Assembly: GCA_014905825.1 (NCBI GenBank)
Contig: JACGCN010000004.1
Span: forward strand, 1,178,001-1,242,000
Direction: 5' to 3'
From: Lyophyllum atratum
Lineage: Eukaryota > Basidiomycota > Agaricomycetes > Agaricales > Lyophyllaceae
Length of the DNA stretch: 64,000 nt
The first letter of the stretch is position 1, and every line of letters begins with the position of its first letter. Positions 1 through 11,755 of the stretch are shown in pieces. The notes beneath the pieces are model-generated. The model was not told where the DNA came from, made no database searches, and saw only the letters and a program-made list of their open reading frames with translations. The position numbers were made by a program, and so were the translations under genes.

Positions 1-699
1 GAAGAACGTTGTAACGGCGCGCCATAGCTAGGGGCTGTTCAGTCGATGAAACCTTTCCAAGAGTACGAACTCAACAAACCTGGAGATTACTGAAGGTGCT
101 CTTGGGGCTATAGTATAGCTGAAGAGTAGTCACCAGCTGGCATTGCTAGAAAAGAAGTGTGGCCTGGTTAACGGGTGCCTGGATGGAAACATGTATAGGA
201 CATACTACGGCCAAGCTCGTAAAGACAGACAACGCCAGCCATCCGCGCGTAATGGGTGGTATCTGGGTCACCCAGGCTTCAATACCAACAGGCATTGGGG
301 TTACGGACGTAGGGATTCAGAGGAACGAGATGGGTGCAAGGTCAGTGGCTTGGGCCCAAGTCATGATAATACAAGTATGATGACACGTTGCCGATCGTCA
401 CACAGTACGTCACACCATAGAAATACATCGCATAAAAGTCGTGTGGACAGAGGTACACTGGTATATGATTTGTGAATCCCAATAGAAGAACAAGGAGTAC
501 GAGGTAAGTGGGGGAGGGTCAAGGTATAGTGGCTGGCAGACCGGTGTTGTGAGTAGATAAGTAGAAATAAGAAACAACCTGTGACAGTCATGCTACATAC
601 AGGCGGCCAAAAAATGGGCATAGATAAGCGGCAACATACTACCAAGCGGCCAGCGCAAAAAATCGTCCAAGAAAGACCAAGAATAATCCCCAGCTTGCT
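1..699. other. Left edge, no gene seen
   Basis: No open frame in this stretch shows a recognisable domain, a coding-like composition or a consistent exon chain. It probably holds the 3' flank of the NDPK-like gene that ends at 700 and intergenic DNA. A terminal exon of a gene running off the left edge cannot be excluded. Confidence 0.5.
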
Positions 700-2470
700 T
701 TATGCAGCAATGGGCTTAAAGCTCGACGGTGCGATCTTCGCCCGAGGGTTTTTCCGCGCAGCGGCAGCAGCAGCAGCCTGGTTCTCCGCCTCCTGCTTAG
801 CCGCACGCAGAGCAGCGCTTCTATTCGTCCGTGGCGCGATGGAAGGGTTCGAGAGAGCACTGCTCGGGCGTGGTCTGAGCTTAGCGGGAGACGGTGCAAC
901 ACCATTCTGTGTCGAGTCCGGAACTGAATCAGATATCGACGTTGTCCGTGGGGCTAAGGATGGTCGAGAGTCCGAGACAGATGAAGATCGTCGGATTGCG
1001 TAGCGCGATGGGGCGGTTTGAGAGGCTTGTGACGAGGGACGAGGTGGTGGTGCGGCAACTGGTGTTGGTTTTGAGGGACTCAGGGAGCTCTGGGAGTTGC
1101 TTCTTTGCAAACCTGGCAGCTTCGGTGTCGTAGCTCCACGGACTATATACGCAGATAGTTAGTCTACGAGGAAACACGTTTCTTCAATGTTGGACTTGAT
1201 TTTGACTTACACATAAATGACGAAGGTGGACCTTGCTCTTTCTGTGTCCTCAAAGCCGCACTTTTGTTCAGTCTGGGAGCTACGGTGGGTGCCTTCACCG
1301 ATGCGACAGAGATCGACTCCCTCCGCTTATGACCCGGCACCCCTTCAAACGTAGCCTTCACCGACTCCTCTGAACTAAGTGCCCTACGCCTCGTCGGGGT
1401 TTCGGGCTTTATTCCGAGTCTCAGCGAAGCAGCGCGCGACATGCGAGGAGCAATAATAGGCGCTGCAGTAGACGCCACCGCAATACTTTCCGCTCGCTTG
1501 TGGCCCGGCACATTCTGGAACGTCTTCGCAAGCTGCTCTTTCGAGAGTGGGCCCCTTGGACCCGAGTGTGTTTTCTCGACAACGACCCCCGCGCGCAGGG
1601 AGGCACTGCGTGTCATCCGTGGTACGATATCGGGGTTTGCGGTGGTGGACGGGACGGCGCGGGCGCGGAAGCCTGGCTTACCATTGAGATTCAGCTTCGT
1701 GCCTCCGGCCGTGGATGGGTTCGTCGCGCTTGACGCAGCATACCCTTCGTCCGAGGTAGCTTGCTGTTGAATGGCCGCAAGCACCGAAGAACTGACCGAG
1801 CGTATGGATCCGTATCGGTCGTCGGGAAGGTCAGATGTGGGGAACGGGGGTGAGGAAGCAAACAGGGATGATATTTGGAGTTCAGCCATCTGCGTATCGG
1901 TAGAGCCCATCAGACCATTTTGCTGCAAGGAGATTCCGTAGAGCGCGCGGAGGGAGTTGGGCGCGTCCCGCCGAGCGACTTCGGGGTCGCGATCGCCCAT
2001 AAGTGTGTTCCAGACTTCTACGGCGCGGCGGCGCTCCAAAACGTAGACCCAAACCGGACCTCTATCAAATACACAAACTCATGAGTTCGCAGACAGGCGT
2101 TGACCATAGGAAACGACGCACTCAGAAAACGACGTGGCATCTTCTCCAAACAATTCATACAGCGTGTCCGGGTCCGTCTCAGTGTCAAACTCCATTTGCC
2201 GTTCTTTGACGATCTATGCGGGGAAAAAACAACGAGATGAACGTGAGTTTCTTTCTGCAGTTCTGTCCAGATATGGCGAGATCAAACCTCGAAGCTGGCT
2301 TCCTGGATGCGGGGTTCAATGTCGAACCGGCGGGCCAGTGCATGAGTTTTGATTATGGCGACGGTTCGGGTGATTGGGTAGTTTGAAGGAGAGTGGTGCG
2401 AAGCCGGGGTGGATGGAGAACGGGTAGGATCCGCGTCGGGGGACAAGGGCGGTGAGGAAGGGGCCGACAT
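700..2470 (-). CDS. Nucleoside diphosphate kinase-like protein with a Ser/Arg-rich repeat tail (degenerate active site)
   Basis: Exons: 2288-2470, 2122-2213, 1211-2061, 700-1142 (522 aa). Residues about 35-145 follow the NDPK fold: RTVAIIKTHAL at the first strand, GPVWVYVLE, then DPEVARRDAPNSLRALYG. NDPKs transfer phosphate through a histidine in an HGSD motif. Here that place reads LMGSTD, so the histidine is methionine and catalysis is unlikely. The rest, about 370 residues, is disordered and carries repeats of the type APRxxRSAxLR and VPGHKRxESIxVAS. The start at 2470 gives a short Ser/Pro leader before the domain and leaves one frame through all splice joins. The three introns are 74, 60 and 68 nt. 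The role is unknown; by architecture it could be a scaffold or a phosphorylated regulator, since the repeats contain RRxS-like sites. The domain call is firm, the function is not. Confidence 0.8.
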
Positions 2471-2975
2471 GAGGGGTCGAAAGGTGGGGCAAAGGAAAGA
2501 AAGGGGCAGGAGGAAAGGTAGAAATGAAGGTTGACAGTGAAAGATGAACTTGCGTGAGGATTATGCTTTGCTGCCGCTGTTGATTCTGATTTCTGCGGCA
2601 GTCGGACATCGGACGCCATGACAACCCGACGGCGGCTGTTCATTTAAGGTCCTCTCTGCATGCGATCCCTCCAAGGCGACGTCCTCAGCGCGAATGATGA
2701 TGGCAGTAAGACTTTGGGAGGAGCACCGACGATGCCTGCGGGTCGCTTAAACGACTCTAAACCGAATTGAGAGCGATCACGATCGAAGTTTCATGTTCCT
2801 GAGCTCCGTATCTGGTCCCACACTTAGCGTCAAGTCCTTCACGATAATGAGACGAGGTCTATATGAATATGTATGTATGCTGTGGGGTACATCTTAGTGC
2901 TTAATTATATCGATACAAGTTGAATGTAATGATCCTGTCTCTCCAAGTCCTCCATAGCTCTAGGGCGATGTCCAG
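2471..2975. promoter_or_regulatory. Upstream region of the NDPK-like gene
   Basis: About 500 bases between the NDPK-like start and the TAM41 stop, both on minus. The first 50 bases or so above the start (about 2472-2520) are purine-rich on plus, which means CT-rich on the coding strand, as is common in fungal 5' leaders. No TATA box or other site is clear. Confidence 0.35.
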
Positions 2976-4332
2976 TTACCGCGACCCTGTCCACCATTTG
3001 CTGACCTTCGCAGCGCCATACCGCAGGCTCTTCCCAAGACCCGCGCTGGCAATACCCTTGATAGATTGTATTGTCGCGGGGTAACGTACGATTCTGCTCA
3101 TCTCTAAAGTAAATATGACGCGTCAGTCATGTCTTCAGCGTCAGCAAAGAGAAACGACTGACCCTCTGTCAAAACCTGTGGCAATCTCTCATCGCTTGCC
3201 AGCTTTAGCCAATATGCACTCTCGTCGGCATCAATCGGCATTATCGAGGATGACCGCGAATAGTTGTTCTTCACCCCATTCAACAAATTCGACGGCAACT
3301 TCTTCAGATGCGCGGCACGTGCTTGTGGAGCCGTGTCCTGCTGTATCATCGACGAAGACGAGGGCCAATGCACCCCAGGGAGGCCCACCGCCAGCCGGTG
3401 ATACAGCTCCTTGAACTGCGGGCCCTGTTTCCGTACTATATTGGACACCTTCCCCCTGTTCTCTGCCGGTAGCCACATCCGCGGGTCGCCAGTATAGCTT
3501 ATGCCTGCTATCCGTTCGAACAGCTCGGTCTCCGGAAACTCGTGCGGCAGGGTAAGGAGGGCGGTGCGCACCGCGGAGGTGAGGTTGACCTGTTGCGTTA
3601 GCCGCACGCGTGCGTCATCCTTGATGATCCGAAGTGGTTTGTGCATCCTCCCGGCGAGGTAGAGCGTCTTCCAGTTGAGCAAGTCGGAGCACAGGTTGTC
3701 GATGCTGGTGACGCCGTATTTGATTTTCTGTGACGGGGGAGATCGGTTAGATTGACCCTCATAGGATATGCATGACGTACCACGCCGCCCATCGAAACAT
3801 ATGGATTGAACCAGACTCCGGGTCCGAGTTCCTCCAATCGCGAGACGTACGATGAGCCTAAGACGCGGGCGTGTAGTGGGTAATGGTGGGGATGTTGATG
3901 CATATTAATGGAGTGGAAGTGCGCGGCATGTGTTACGGCGAACATGAAATCTAACATGGGCGGGTCGGCGGACGAGGTACCTGTCGCATAGCCATCTTGT
4001 TCAAAGACGCCCGAGCCATATGCGAACGCATAACGAATAGGTGCGTCAAACTGGGCGACTATGGATTCGAGTAGAGCTCGCGTGCTATTGGAGACGGGCA
4101 GTAGCTGGTTACGACCAAAGCTAGACGGTAATCTCGGTAAGGAGTCGTGCTGATGCGATATCGCTGGGCGTGGACGCGGATAAAGCGATGTCCGGGGCTT
4201 AGTCGGCTTGCTTGGAGGTTTGGGTGGAGGCGGAGGCATGTCTGATGAGGAGCGTACTGTCTCCGTGGCAAGAGAACGGGTGAAGAGGACATGGAGAGAG
4301 CGAGTGCAGGGGTTGCGGGAAACAGCAAGCAT
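2976..4332 (-). CDS. TAM41: Mitochondrial phosphatidate cytidylyltransferase (Tam41/MMP37 family)
   Basis: Exons: 3783-area joined as 3781-4332, 3163-3727, 2976-3103 (414 aa). Tam41 makes CDP-diacylglycerol from phosphatidic acid and CTP on the matrix side of the inner membrane, feeding cardiolipin synthesis. The N terminus is rich in Arg, Ser and Leu without acids, fitting a matrix presequence. The nucleotidyltransferase signature FAYGSGVFEQ followed by MLDFMFAV lies near residues 100-135, and WFNPYVSMGGV and IKYGVTSIDNL follow, as in the family. The last exon encodes the typical basic C terminus (SLRYGAAKVSKWW). Phases match at both introns (53 and 59 nt). The length is close to that of fungal homologues. 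The start at 4332 was chosen because it gives the presequence. Confidence 0.92.
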
Positions 4333-4483
4333 AGTAGATGATTATACGAGATATGGATTAGGCGTATGGAACGTGGAGGTGCAGGACCAGGAGCTGAAAA
4401 CTGATCGGCCAATGCAGCGGATGCTCACGTGCACGGAGTCCAGTTATAAATAGCCGTAAATATTACATAAGCCATGGTCCATT

Positions 4484-7101
4484 TTACGAGTCCCCACCGG
4501 TGATGCTCGACGCCCGGCTACTCCCATACGGTCCCCGCCGTCTGTTCTGCGCAAATCCAAGGCTCACAGCCCTGCCCCCCATCTGACGGTAGCTGCCGGC
4601 CACCCCTTCCGCAGGTATATTTTCGCCCACCGACAGCCGCCTCTGAGTCTCTACCCGACCGGGCTTCGCCGAGCCAGGTCCAGGGCCTCCAAGCGCCCAT
4701 CCCACTTCGATGCCGCTTTTCATGCTCCACAGCCACGTCAGTACAAAAACGGGGGTGCTGACCAGCACATTCAATACAGGATATATGTCCGGATATCGCG
4801 AGGGGGGATCAACGAAAAATTCTAAAATGTGTAATGCGAGTGCAGCGGAATAGACGGCCTGATGGAGAGTCTTGCTCAGCATAAATACTCAGAAATAGAA
4901 TGAGGGGCTTACTGCGGAGAGGATTTGAATAAACGATCTTTGAGGTAGGCGCAGCGGGTTATAACCAACAAGCCTGTTCCAGAGCAGGAGGGTTGCAATG
5001 TACTGTACACCGAGTCCATCTCGTTTCAGCAATGGCCACATGCTAGAACGGAATCAATATAGGAGAACCCGCGATAGACGATGACGTACCTGAACACAGC
5101 GACGTTATTCACCAGAACGCCCCAATAGTACATGGAAGAGTCTACATGTGCCGCAGATAAAAGGAGAGTCATAGGAAGGAGAGGTAACAAAATGGTCTTT
5201 TCATGGACCTGGAATGAGAATAGGAAGAAAGACATCGACGAATTAAGGAGCGCATAGGGTAGTAGCGGAAGAAAAGGTGTGTGCGCCGCTTGCACGGAGT
5301 CTGACTCTCCTGATGAAGTTAAGTCGTCCACTCTCAACTTAAAACCGGCTCGGAGCATGATGAGAACACTGGGTAGAAAGCCTAGCGCCGTAAGGCCGGT
5401 GGAGAGCTTGACTAAAGCGCCAGCAGATGCCCACTTCTTCCACTTGAAGATGACGTTCGACGCGCACCAGAAATTGGCAACCTTGTCTTCGAAAAGGCCA
5501 CGGGAGAACGGGAATATCCGTGTGATGGGGTCGAGGATAGCGGAGGCAGGTGCAAAGGGAGGTAAGAAGGGTAGGAACAGCAGAAGGAATGTGACGACGG
5601 TGACAGAACCCAAACGAGTGAAAAGTTTGCCACTACAACGTATAAAATCAGAGTCCACGACTTGTCGTATAAACGAGGGCTTACCCTTGCGAACGCCCAA
5701 GATAGATACACTTGGCAAGCAGGTAAGACCCAATAGCAGGAGCATAGTACAATCCCATCTGTTTGAAACCAAGACTGAGAACAAAGCACACTGCACCCAG
5801 AAGATCTTGCCCTGTGGCAAAGAAATTGAGGGCAAATAATGTTAGACCTAAAGGTTGTGTCAATACATCAATTCGTGAAGCGGCTACCGGACGCACCAAG
5901 CATCACGGAGTTGTACTGGAAGTGCCCTGAGTCAATCAGTAGAAGCGCTGGTTGGAACAGCAGTGTCAAGAACGCGATATTCTAGTAGTGATCGCTGAGT
6001 ACACAGTACACAAGGGCCAAGTGACATGGCTTCCACATACCTGCGTTCGCTTCGAGCGACTCCCTTGCCATGTCCACACGAACATCAAAAGAGCAGGAAT
6101 GTACACAAGTAGATCGGACACGATCACCGTGGACCTCATGAAGACCTTGCTGCCCGGTGTCTCGATTCCACGCGCCGTGTCCAGCGCGAACCACGACGGT
6201 TCGATCCAAGAACCACTGGTCAAGATCAAACAGATTAATCTAGAGCAAACGGTGCAAATACCGGTACTCACATTTTACCACAAAGCCACGAGACATACGC
6301 CGTCAGCGGAGGATAATCAAGACCCCAATATTGAAGATCGTAGGTATACCACATCCGGAATGGGAGGTGTATCGTCAGCTCCATCCAGTGTCTTTGAGCC
6401 TCATAGTCGCCGAACATCGGTGGTGTCCATTCCCCTATACGACCCAGTTAGTCCGGATCACCTACCCACATCACGAGTACCTCACCAGAATACGACCCCA
6501 GCCCAATACACGCCTTCACAAGAACAGCCGCAAGAACAGCCGCAGGTACGACCCAGTGTCTCGCGCCCCTTTTGTGCATCCAGCGTATCCACCTCCGCCC
6601 CATACTCGTCTCAACCTCGGCTCTCTCGTGGGGTCTAGTGAGCCGGGTGCTAGACGACCGTAACGACGTGACGGAAGTATTATCATGTTGGTGGAGCGCA
6701 CTGAAGCTTGCATGGTGGCTGTGGGTACGAGGGCGGTAGGAGGTGGTCGATGCGGGGGAGCCGGCGCGTGAGGATACCGGTGAGAGGGGAGGAGTGCGGA
6801 GCCAGTGCTGGCTGGCGGAACTCTCGAGCAGATGCCGCTGCGGGGTGGGCGCGATGATTTCGAGGCGGTCTGGGAAGGGCCTGTGTATGTAGTCAGCGGG
6901 ATGGAGAGATGGTGGACTATGTGTTTAATACCTTGGTGGCAGTGAGTTTGTGCTGTTGGATTGGAGGAGGGGTGATTCAGCACGCGTTGATACGGGGCTG
7001 GCGCTGGGTGGATACGCCTGGCGGAGGCCGGTGGACGTCGTCCTTATGCGTCTTGACTTCTTGCGCGGTTCATTGGGTGGCAGAGCGGACAGTTCATCCA
7101 T
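4484..7101 (-). CDS. ALG6: Dolichyl-P-Glc:Man9GlcNAc2-PP-dolichol alpha-1,3-glucosyltransferase
   Basis: Nine exons: 6932-7101, 6486-6880, 6272-6434, 6041-6215, 5897-5981, 5685-5847, 5090-5632, 4913-5042, 4484-4858 (732 aa). ALG6 adds the first glucose to the lipid-linked N-glycan precursor in the ER membrane. Diagnostic runs are [47 protein letters not shown] and [15 protein letters not shown]; the third separates ALG6 from ALG8. Many hydrophobic segments follow, as expected for a multi-pass GT57 enzyme. The first two exons add about 160 Ser/Pro/Arg-rich residues before the first membrane helix, longer than yeast ALG6 (544 aa); they are in frame with the core through one 51-nt intron. A shorter start at 6603 is possible. 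The tail after the last helix is Gly/Ser/Arg-rich. Confidence 0.93.
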
Positions 7102-7256
7102 GGTGGTGAACGCGAATTCCAAGATTTGCAACCGTGGCCGCAAGGTAGGCTCTATCCGGAAACTTGCTTAACCGACGTCAATCGTGCTCAAATTTCGTAT
7201 TCACATTCAACTCTATGTAAACGCATGAAGGGTTGTACTACAAATCTAGTATCTTT

Positions 7257-8280
7257 CTAATCGACCTCATCGAGGCCCTCGATGATGTCCTTTCCGTCTT
7301 CTGAAAATTTGACATTTTTCTAGAAACGGCAGCGTCATCGGGATTAATCTGACTGGACAAAGGCTTTGATCAGACGACTTACGGGATGTAAGGAGGATTT
7401 TCCGATATACTTCGTATGATCTGCGGAACGTTTACATATTCAGTACTCGAGATCCTGGGAGCGGCATCGGAGGCGACTTACATCCATATGCCACCAACTC
7501 TCCGGCAGGATTCGTGAAGTCAACACGCGTATACGCCAGTGCTTTACCTAAGGAAAGAGGGATGCTTCAGCCGCAGCTTCGCGCGAGGATGGATGCTAAA
7601 ACTCACCCATGTTAGTCAAGACAGCCTTGGCAAGTAGAACATCTCCTCTCCGTCCCGCTGGGCGGACAAATGTAGCCCCGACATCAGTAGAAACACCAGT
7701 CATGTAGTGACCTTTTGAGGCCACCGCGAGAGATCCTAAAGTATCCGTGAGGGAAAGGATAAGACCTCCGTGTACTGCAAAATATCGTTATTTCCCGGAC
7801 TGCATAGTAGCGTGCGGGTAGCTATACCAGTCTATTACGACCGTTCAGCTTCTACTCAACTCGGGCAAAGAATCAGTGCGACATACTCCAACTCGGTTCA
7901 CTGACAGTCCATTTCAGGATGTCAGGATATTATTTGCCCTGGCGCGACACGTACAATTATAGGGCTCTACTTCCAGAGATGCGTGCACCGTGCCAGGCTG
8001 CGCATCGTTAATGACAAGCTTTGGCCAACAGTTCAGCTCACCCGCTGCCATAGGAGTTGGAAGCGGTTACATTGGGGAAACATTGTTTGTCATGTCCTGT
8101 CATCTGGGGTTCAGTACGTGGAGGGATCTGCTACACCCGCGTGCTGCATACCTTTGATTTCAAGGAAAGATCGCCAGACCTACGTAGGTGCAGCACATTT
8201 GTGAGCCTCTCAAGAACGGAGAGATGTGTAATACACACCTTACGAGTGAAACGCAAACATGCGGTGGTCGACGCGGCCAT
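7257..8280 (-). CDS. Hotdog-fold acyl-CoA thioesterase-like protein (4HBT/THEM2 type)
   Basis: Seven small exons: 8239-8280, 8152-8179, 7955-8044, 7607-7774, 7482-7547, 7383-7420, 7257-7319 (164 aa). The core reads YNLHGGLILSLTDTLGS and then GVSTDVGATFVRPA and ALAYTRVDFTN, the pattern of ACOT13/THEM2 enzymes, which cleave acyl-CoA to free fatty acid and CoA. The HGG turn and the aspartate in the following helix, which are active-site features of the family, are present. Phases agree across all six introns; one, 7775-7954, is 180 nt and unusually long for this window. The first two exons (14 and 9 codons) are the least certain part. It starts 380 bases from the AidB-type dehydrogenase and points away from it, so the two acyl-CoA genes may share a promoter region. 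Confidence 0.78.
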
Positions 8281-8660
8281 GGCAATCGACGTTCAAGTGA
8301 AATGCGCCGGTCCGCAATGCGCCGACAAACAAGTCTATGACAAAGTGTTGCTTAGTAATCTTCATTAGGCTTTATGATGTTCGCTTCAGCCGACCGCCAC
8401 TGGATGCGATGAGCAGGGTATTTATTTATAAGGGCCAGCCTTTCCTTGATGATTCTCTTCCTCGCACCCCCCGTCGATCAGGCTTTACAAGACGTCGCGC
8501 CTATTACTCTAAGTGACATGTTCTTCACCAGAACTGACGATCATCAATCCGGGAAAGTGTCAGGCGCTATAACCGGCTCATGATCAAGTGATAGTAGTTC
8601 TACAAAAGGGCGGAGACACCCTTTGTCCATTAACCACCATTCACCAGTCCTACAGGCAAT
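8281..8660. promoter_or_regulatory. Divergent promoter between thioesterase and acyl-CoA dehydrogenase
   Basis: 380 bases separate two oppositely directed acyl-CoA genes. An AT-rich TATTTATAAG-like element lies near 8420-8432 and could serve the plus-strand gene. No other motif is clear. Confidence 0.4.
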
Positions 8661-10870
8661 ATGCGCGTCGAAGACGGTTTTCAGCCGGTGAGTAGGCCGG
8701 AAAAAGTGTATGTCAATTGCCTGATACTTAACACCTTCCGCCAGGTACCATTCCCTGAGGACAACCCATATACCTCTGACCCAGTTCTTCCATCTCTCCT
8801 GAAGCGGACCTTGCCCGAAAGGTAAGAATCCAAAATACCAGATCCATGCAATAGCTGAATGCGTTTCTACCTTACAGCGCATTCGAAGAGATTGAGCCAG
8901 ACCTCAAACGCTTAGGGGAGGATGTGATTACAAGTGCGCCTCTCGCCAATGATATACTTACAGTACACTGATCACTGATCCATCTCCCAGCTATCCGCGC
9001 TATGGGCAGTGGCAGCCGCGTCGCTCCCCCACGACTTACCCAATACGACCAGTGGGGTCGTCGAATAGACGAGCTTGAAACTAGCGAGGGTTGGCGAGAT
9101 CTGAAAGCCGTGGGCCAGAAGGAAGGACTCCCTGGAATATTCTACGAGCGCAAATACCAGGAACACAGTCGGTCGTATGGGTTTGCTAAGATGATGCTCA
9201 TGGTCGGCGATGTGCATGTGGTGAGTGGTCCAAGGCAAGGATTGGTCCCTCTGCTCATCACAACCACTGCTAGGTCTTTTGTCCATTAAGCATGACTGAC
9301 GGCACCGCTCGTGTAATAGAGCTCTTGGGTTCTGCTGAGATGAAAGAGAAGATCCTTCCGCGACTTATAAGGTGAGAAGCATATTGTCGGCGTGGACACC
9401 ATGTCTTAAAGACCCCACAGTCGAGATCCGGCTTTCGCATTCACATCAGGCCAATGGATGACAGAGGTTCGCTTCCTTTGCATAGACCTTGATCCTCTAG
9501 CTTATGCCCTGATAGCGACCAGGCGGCTCAGACGTCTCCCAGACCGAAACTGTGGCTACATCTGCGGGACAGAACAATGCTTTTGGTCCCCAATATACCC
9601 TCAACGGTTTCAAGTGGTTCTCCAGTGCTACAGACAGCCATATATCAGTAGCGTTGGCGCGAACAGGATCTTTGAAGGACGGATCTCGAGGACTGTCACT
9701 TTTCCTCGTACCCCTCCGCCTTCCGATGCTTCGAGGTCCCTCCGACCCCGTACCCTCCGCCACGAGCAACAACATCTTTGTTCATCGCCTCAAGAACAAG
9801 ATTGGAACACAGATTGTGCCGACGGCCGAGTTATCTCTAGAATCCTCCGAGGCATATCTCATCGGTGGCTTGAACCAAGGTGTCAAGAATATAGCACCAG
9901 TTCTCAACATAACGCGTCTCTGGTCGGCCATCTCCTCAGTCGGTGGACTGCGGAAATGCCTCGCGATTGCGACAGCGTATGCCAGGGTCCGCACTATCAA
10001 TGGCGGCACTAGGCTCCTCCAGGACTCCCCCTTGCACATCTCCCAGCTAGCATCCATCAGCCTCGTCTACCGCGCCTTGACGCATCTGACTTTCGGCGTG
10101 ATCAGGTTGCTGGGCAAGGCCGAATGCGGAGTTGCCTCCGCCGATGAGCTCCGTCAATTGAGAATGCTGACGCCGACTGTGAAAGCGTTCGCCGCCGAGA
10201 AGGCTTGCGCCGGGATGGAAGAGGCGATGACTGCATTGGGCGGAGCGGGCTATATGGAGGAGAACGGGTTTGGACGTCAAATAAGAGATTCACTCGTGGA
10301 GAAGTGCGTTTATGATTATGTCAACGAATGGTCCTCCGACACTGACATCACCGCTAGGATCTGGGAAGGCACAACAACGGTTCTTGCTCTCGACCTTGCC
10401 AGGGCTGCTCAAGATCCTGCGACGTTGACTGCTTTTGTCTCGGCAAGTCTTCCATAACCTTTTCGGCAGGCAGGACTAAACTATGGCGATAGTGGGTGAA
10501 AGACGTTGTATCATCTTGCCCTTCGGATCTGCAGCCACGGCTTCGTGAACCGCTCGACATCCTGAACTGTGCGCTCTCGGAGTTGGCAAGTTCCCTCAAG
10601 AAACCGGTCGCACCGCTTGTCCCTCGACCAGCGCTCCTACTCACGGGTTTCGTGGCATCGAGCGCTTATCTCTTGGAGCATGCTATCTGGGCTTATTCCA
10701 ACGGGGAGATTGATCGCGACACAGATGTTGATGTGCTCCAGAGGTGGATTCTAGAGAGTGGCATGGTCCCGGCAATCGACGATCTTAGGAGAGCAAAGGA
10801 GAATACAGACGCGAGGGCTAAGGCAAATCTGGCGATGGTATTCGGGGGATTGTCGAAAGCTAAGTTATGA
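8661..10870 (+). CDS. Acyl-CoA dehydrogenase, AidB type
   Basis: Nine exons: 8661-8687, 8745-8821, 8878-8933, 8991-9220, 9274-9371, 9421-9466, 9516-10303, 10358-10442, 10493-10870 (594 aa). The FAD-dependent acyl-CoA dehydrogenase fold is shown by YDQWGRRIDELETSEGW, CPLSMTDGTARV, SGQWMTERPGGSDVS, GFKWFSS, ALGGAGYMEENG and KIWEGTTTVLALDL. The WGRRxDEL and TERPGGSDV patterns are those of the AidB/isovaleryl-CoA-like branch, known in E. coli from the alkylation response, though fungal substrates are undefined. The predicted intron 10304-10357 is 54 nt without a stop, so the frame stays open if it is kept; removing it restores the family sequence. The intron 10443-10492 begins GCAAGT, a GC donor, and splicing it links ...AFVS to WVKDVV in frame. 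Likely mitochondrial or peroxisomal; no clear targeting signal. Confidence 0.88.
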
Positions 10871-10976
10871 TCCTTGAGCTTCATTTTTAGGCTCTCCTGC
10901 TGCACATACAGGTACCGCGATGTGTTGGATGTTAGTACAGATGCTAATGTATAACAGTCATTTATGTTCATATAAG

Positions 10977-11755
10977 TCATGAGGATGAATAGGGAACGAT
11001 GTGGCAGCTGGTGACGCATCGGTTTAGCATCAACCCAGTGTCAAAATTACATGTTGCTCACCCAAGCATCCCTCGACCTCCCCATCCCGTCCGAGGTGTC
11101 AAATTCACGTAGACTGCCCGGCCGGACCTGATCACCTTGATGGCAATGCGTTCCTGCGATGGTGAAACCTGGTGTCATCGTGCAGTTCATCACAGGGAAC
11201 CAAAGACCTACATTCTCACTTGCAGCGACTAATTCAGACAAAGGTTGTAAACCCGAAGAGAACGCTTGGTGGCCGAGGGGACCGAACTTCACCATGAGAT
11301 CTTCGCGTTGGAGGCCCTTCAAATGTTTTTTAGTAATCAGCATACGTCCCAGATTCAAAGACACGCACTGCGTCTGCAGCGGGACTTCCGGGCGCAACGC
11401 CATTGACCTTAGCAAACGGCCGTGGCTCCTCGCTCGGCTCCGGCCCAGCATCCTTGGGCGCGCTTGCAACGAGCGCAGGGTCGTAGATAGCCTCGAGCGC
11501 TTTCCCAATCTCGTTCGTGACCGCACTCAGATCATTCCTTAGTTCGATTATCCGCACTCGCGCACCGCGGACTGCGTATACGTCGATGTCTGCACGGGGG
11601 AAACCATCTGCGTCTACGAGAGGGGTTTCTAACGTCGAGGAGTTGTTGGCCTTGAGAATGGAGATTTGGGCCTCGATCTGCTCCTCGATGTTGTTCTTCT
11701 TGTTCATTAAAGCGCGAGCTTTGTCCATTGGACTGGATTCAGGTTTTGAGTCCAT
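10977..11755 (-). CDS. NAS2: 26S proteasome assembly chaperone Nas2/PSMD9 (PDZ protein)
   Basis: Exons: 11369-11755, 11212-11316, 11062-11153, 10977-11007 (204 aa). Nas2/p27 helps build the proteasome base by holding the Rpt5 C terminus. The N-terminal helical part has KARALMNKKNNIEEQI, followed by LVDADGFPRADIDVYAVR, both hallmarks. The PDZ-like half reads PFAKVNGVAPGSPAADAG and LMVKFG; it ends GWGGRGMLGCHIVPYSSS, the usual family end, which is only reached by using a donor inside the earlier LGstop. All phases agree. The start at 11755 is the first ATG in frame. The gene converges on the AidB-type gene with 106 bases between stops. Confidence 0.9.

Noticed and set aside
5279..5839. 186-codon plus-strand frame opposite ALG6
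   Set aside because: It is the antisense shadow of a hydrophobic ALG6 exon; it has no domain and its composition fits a mirror frame.
8544..8882. 112-codon minus-strand frame beside the acyl-CoA dehydrogenase
   Set aside because: It overlaps coding exons of the plus-strand gene, which have strong family matches.
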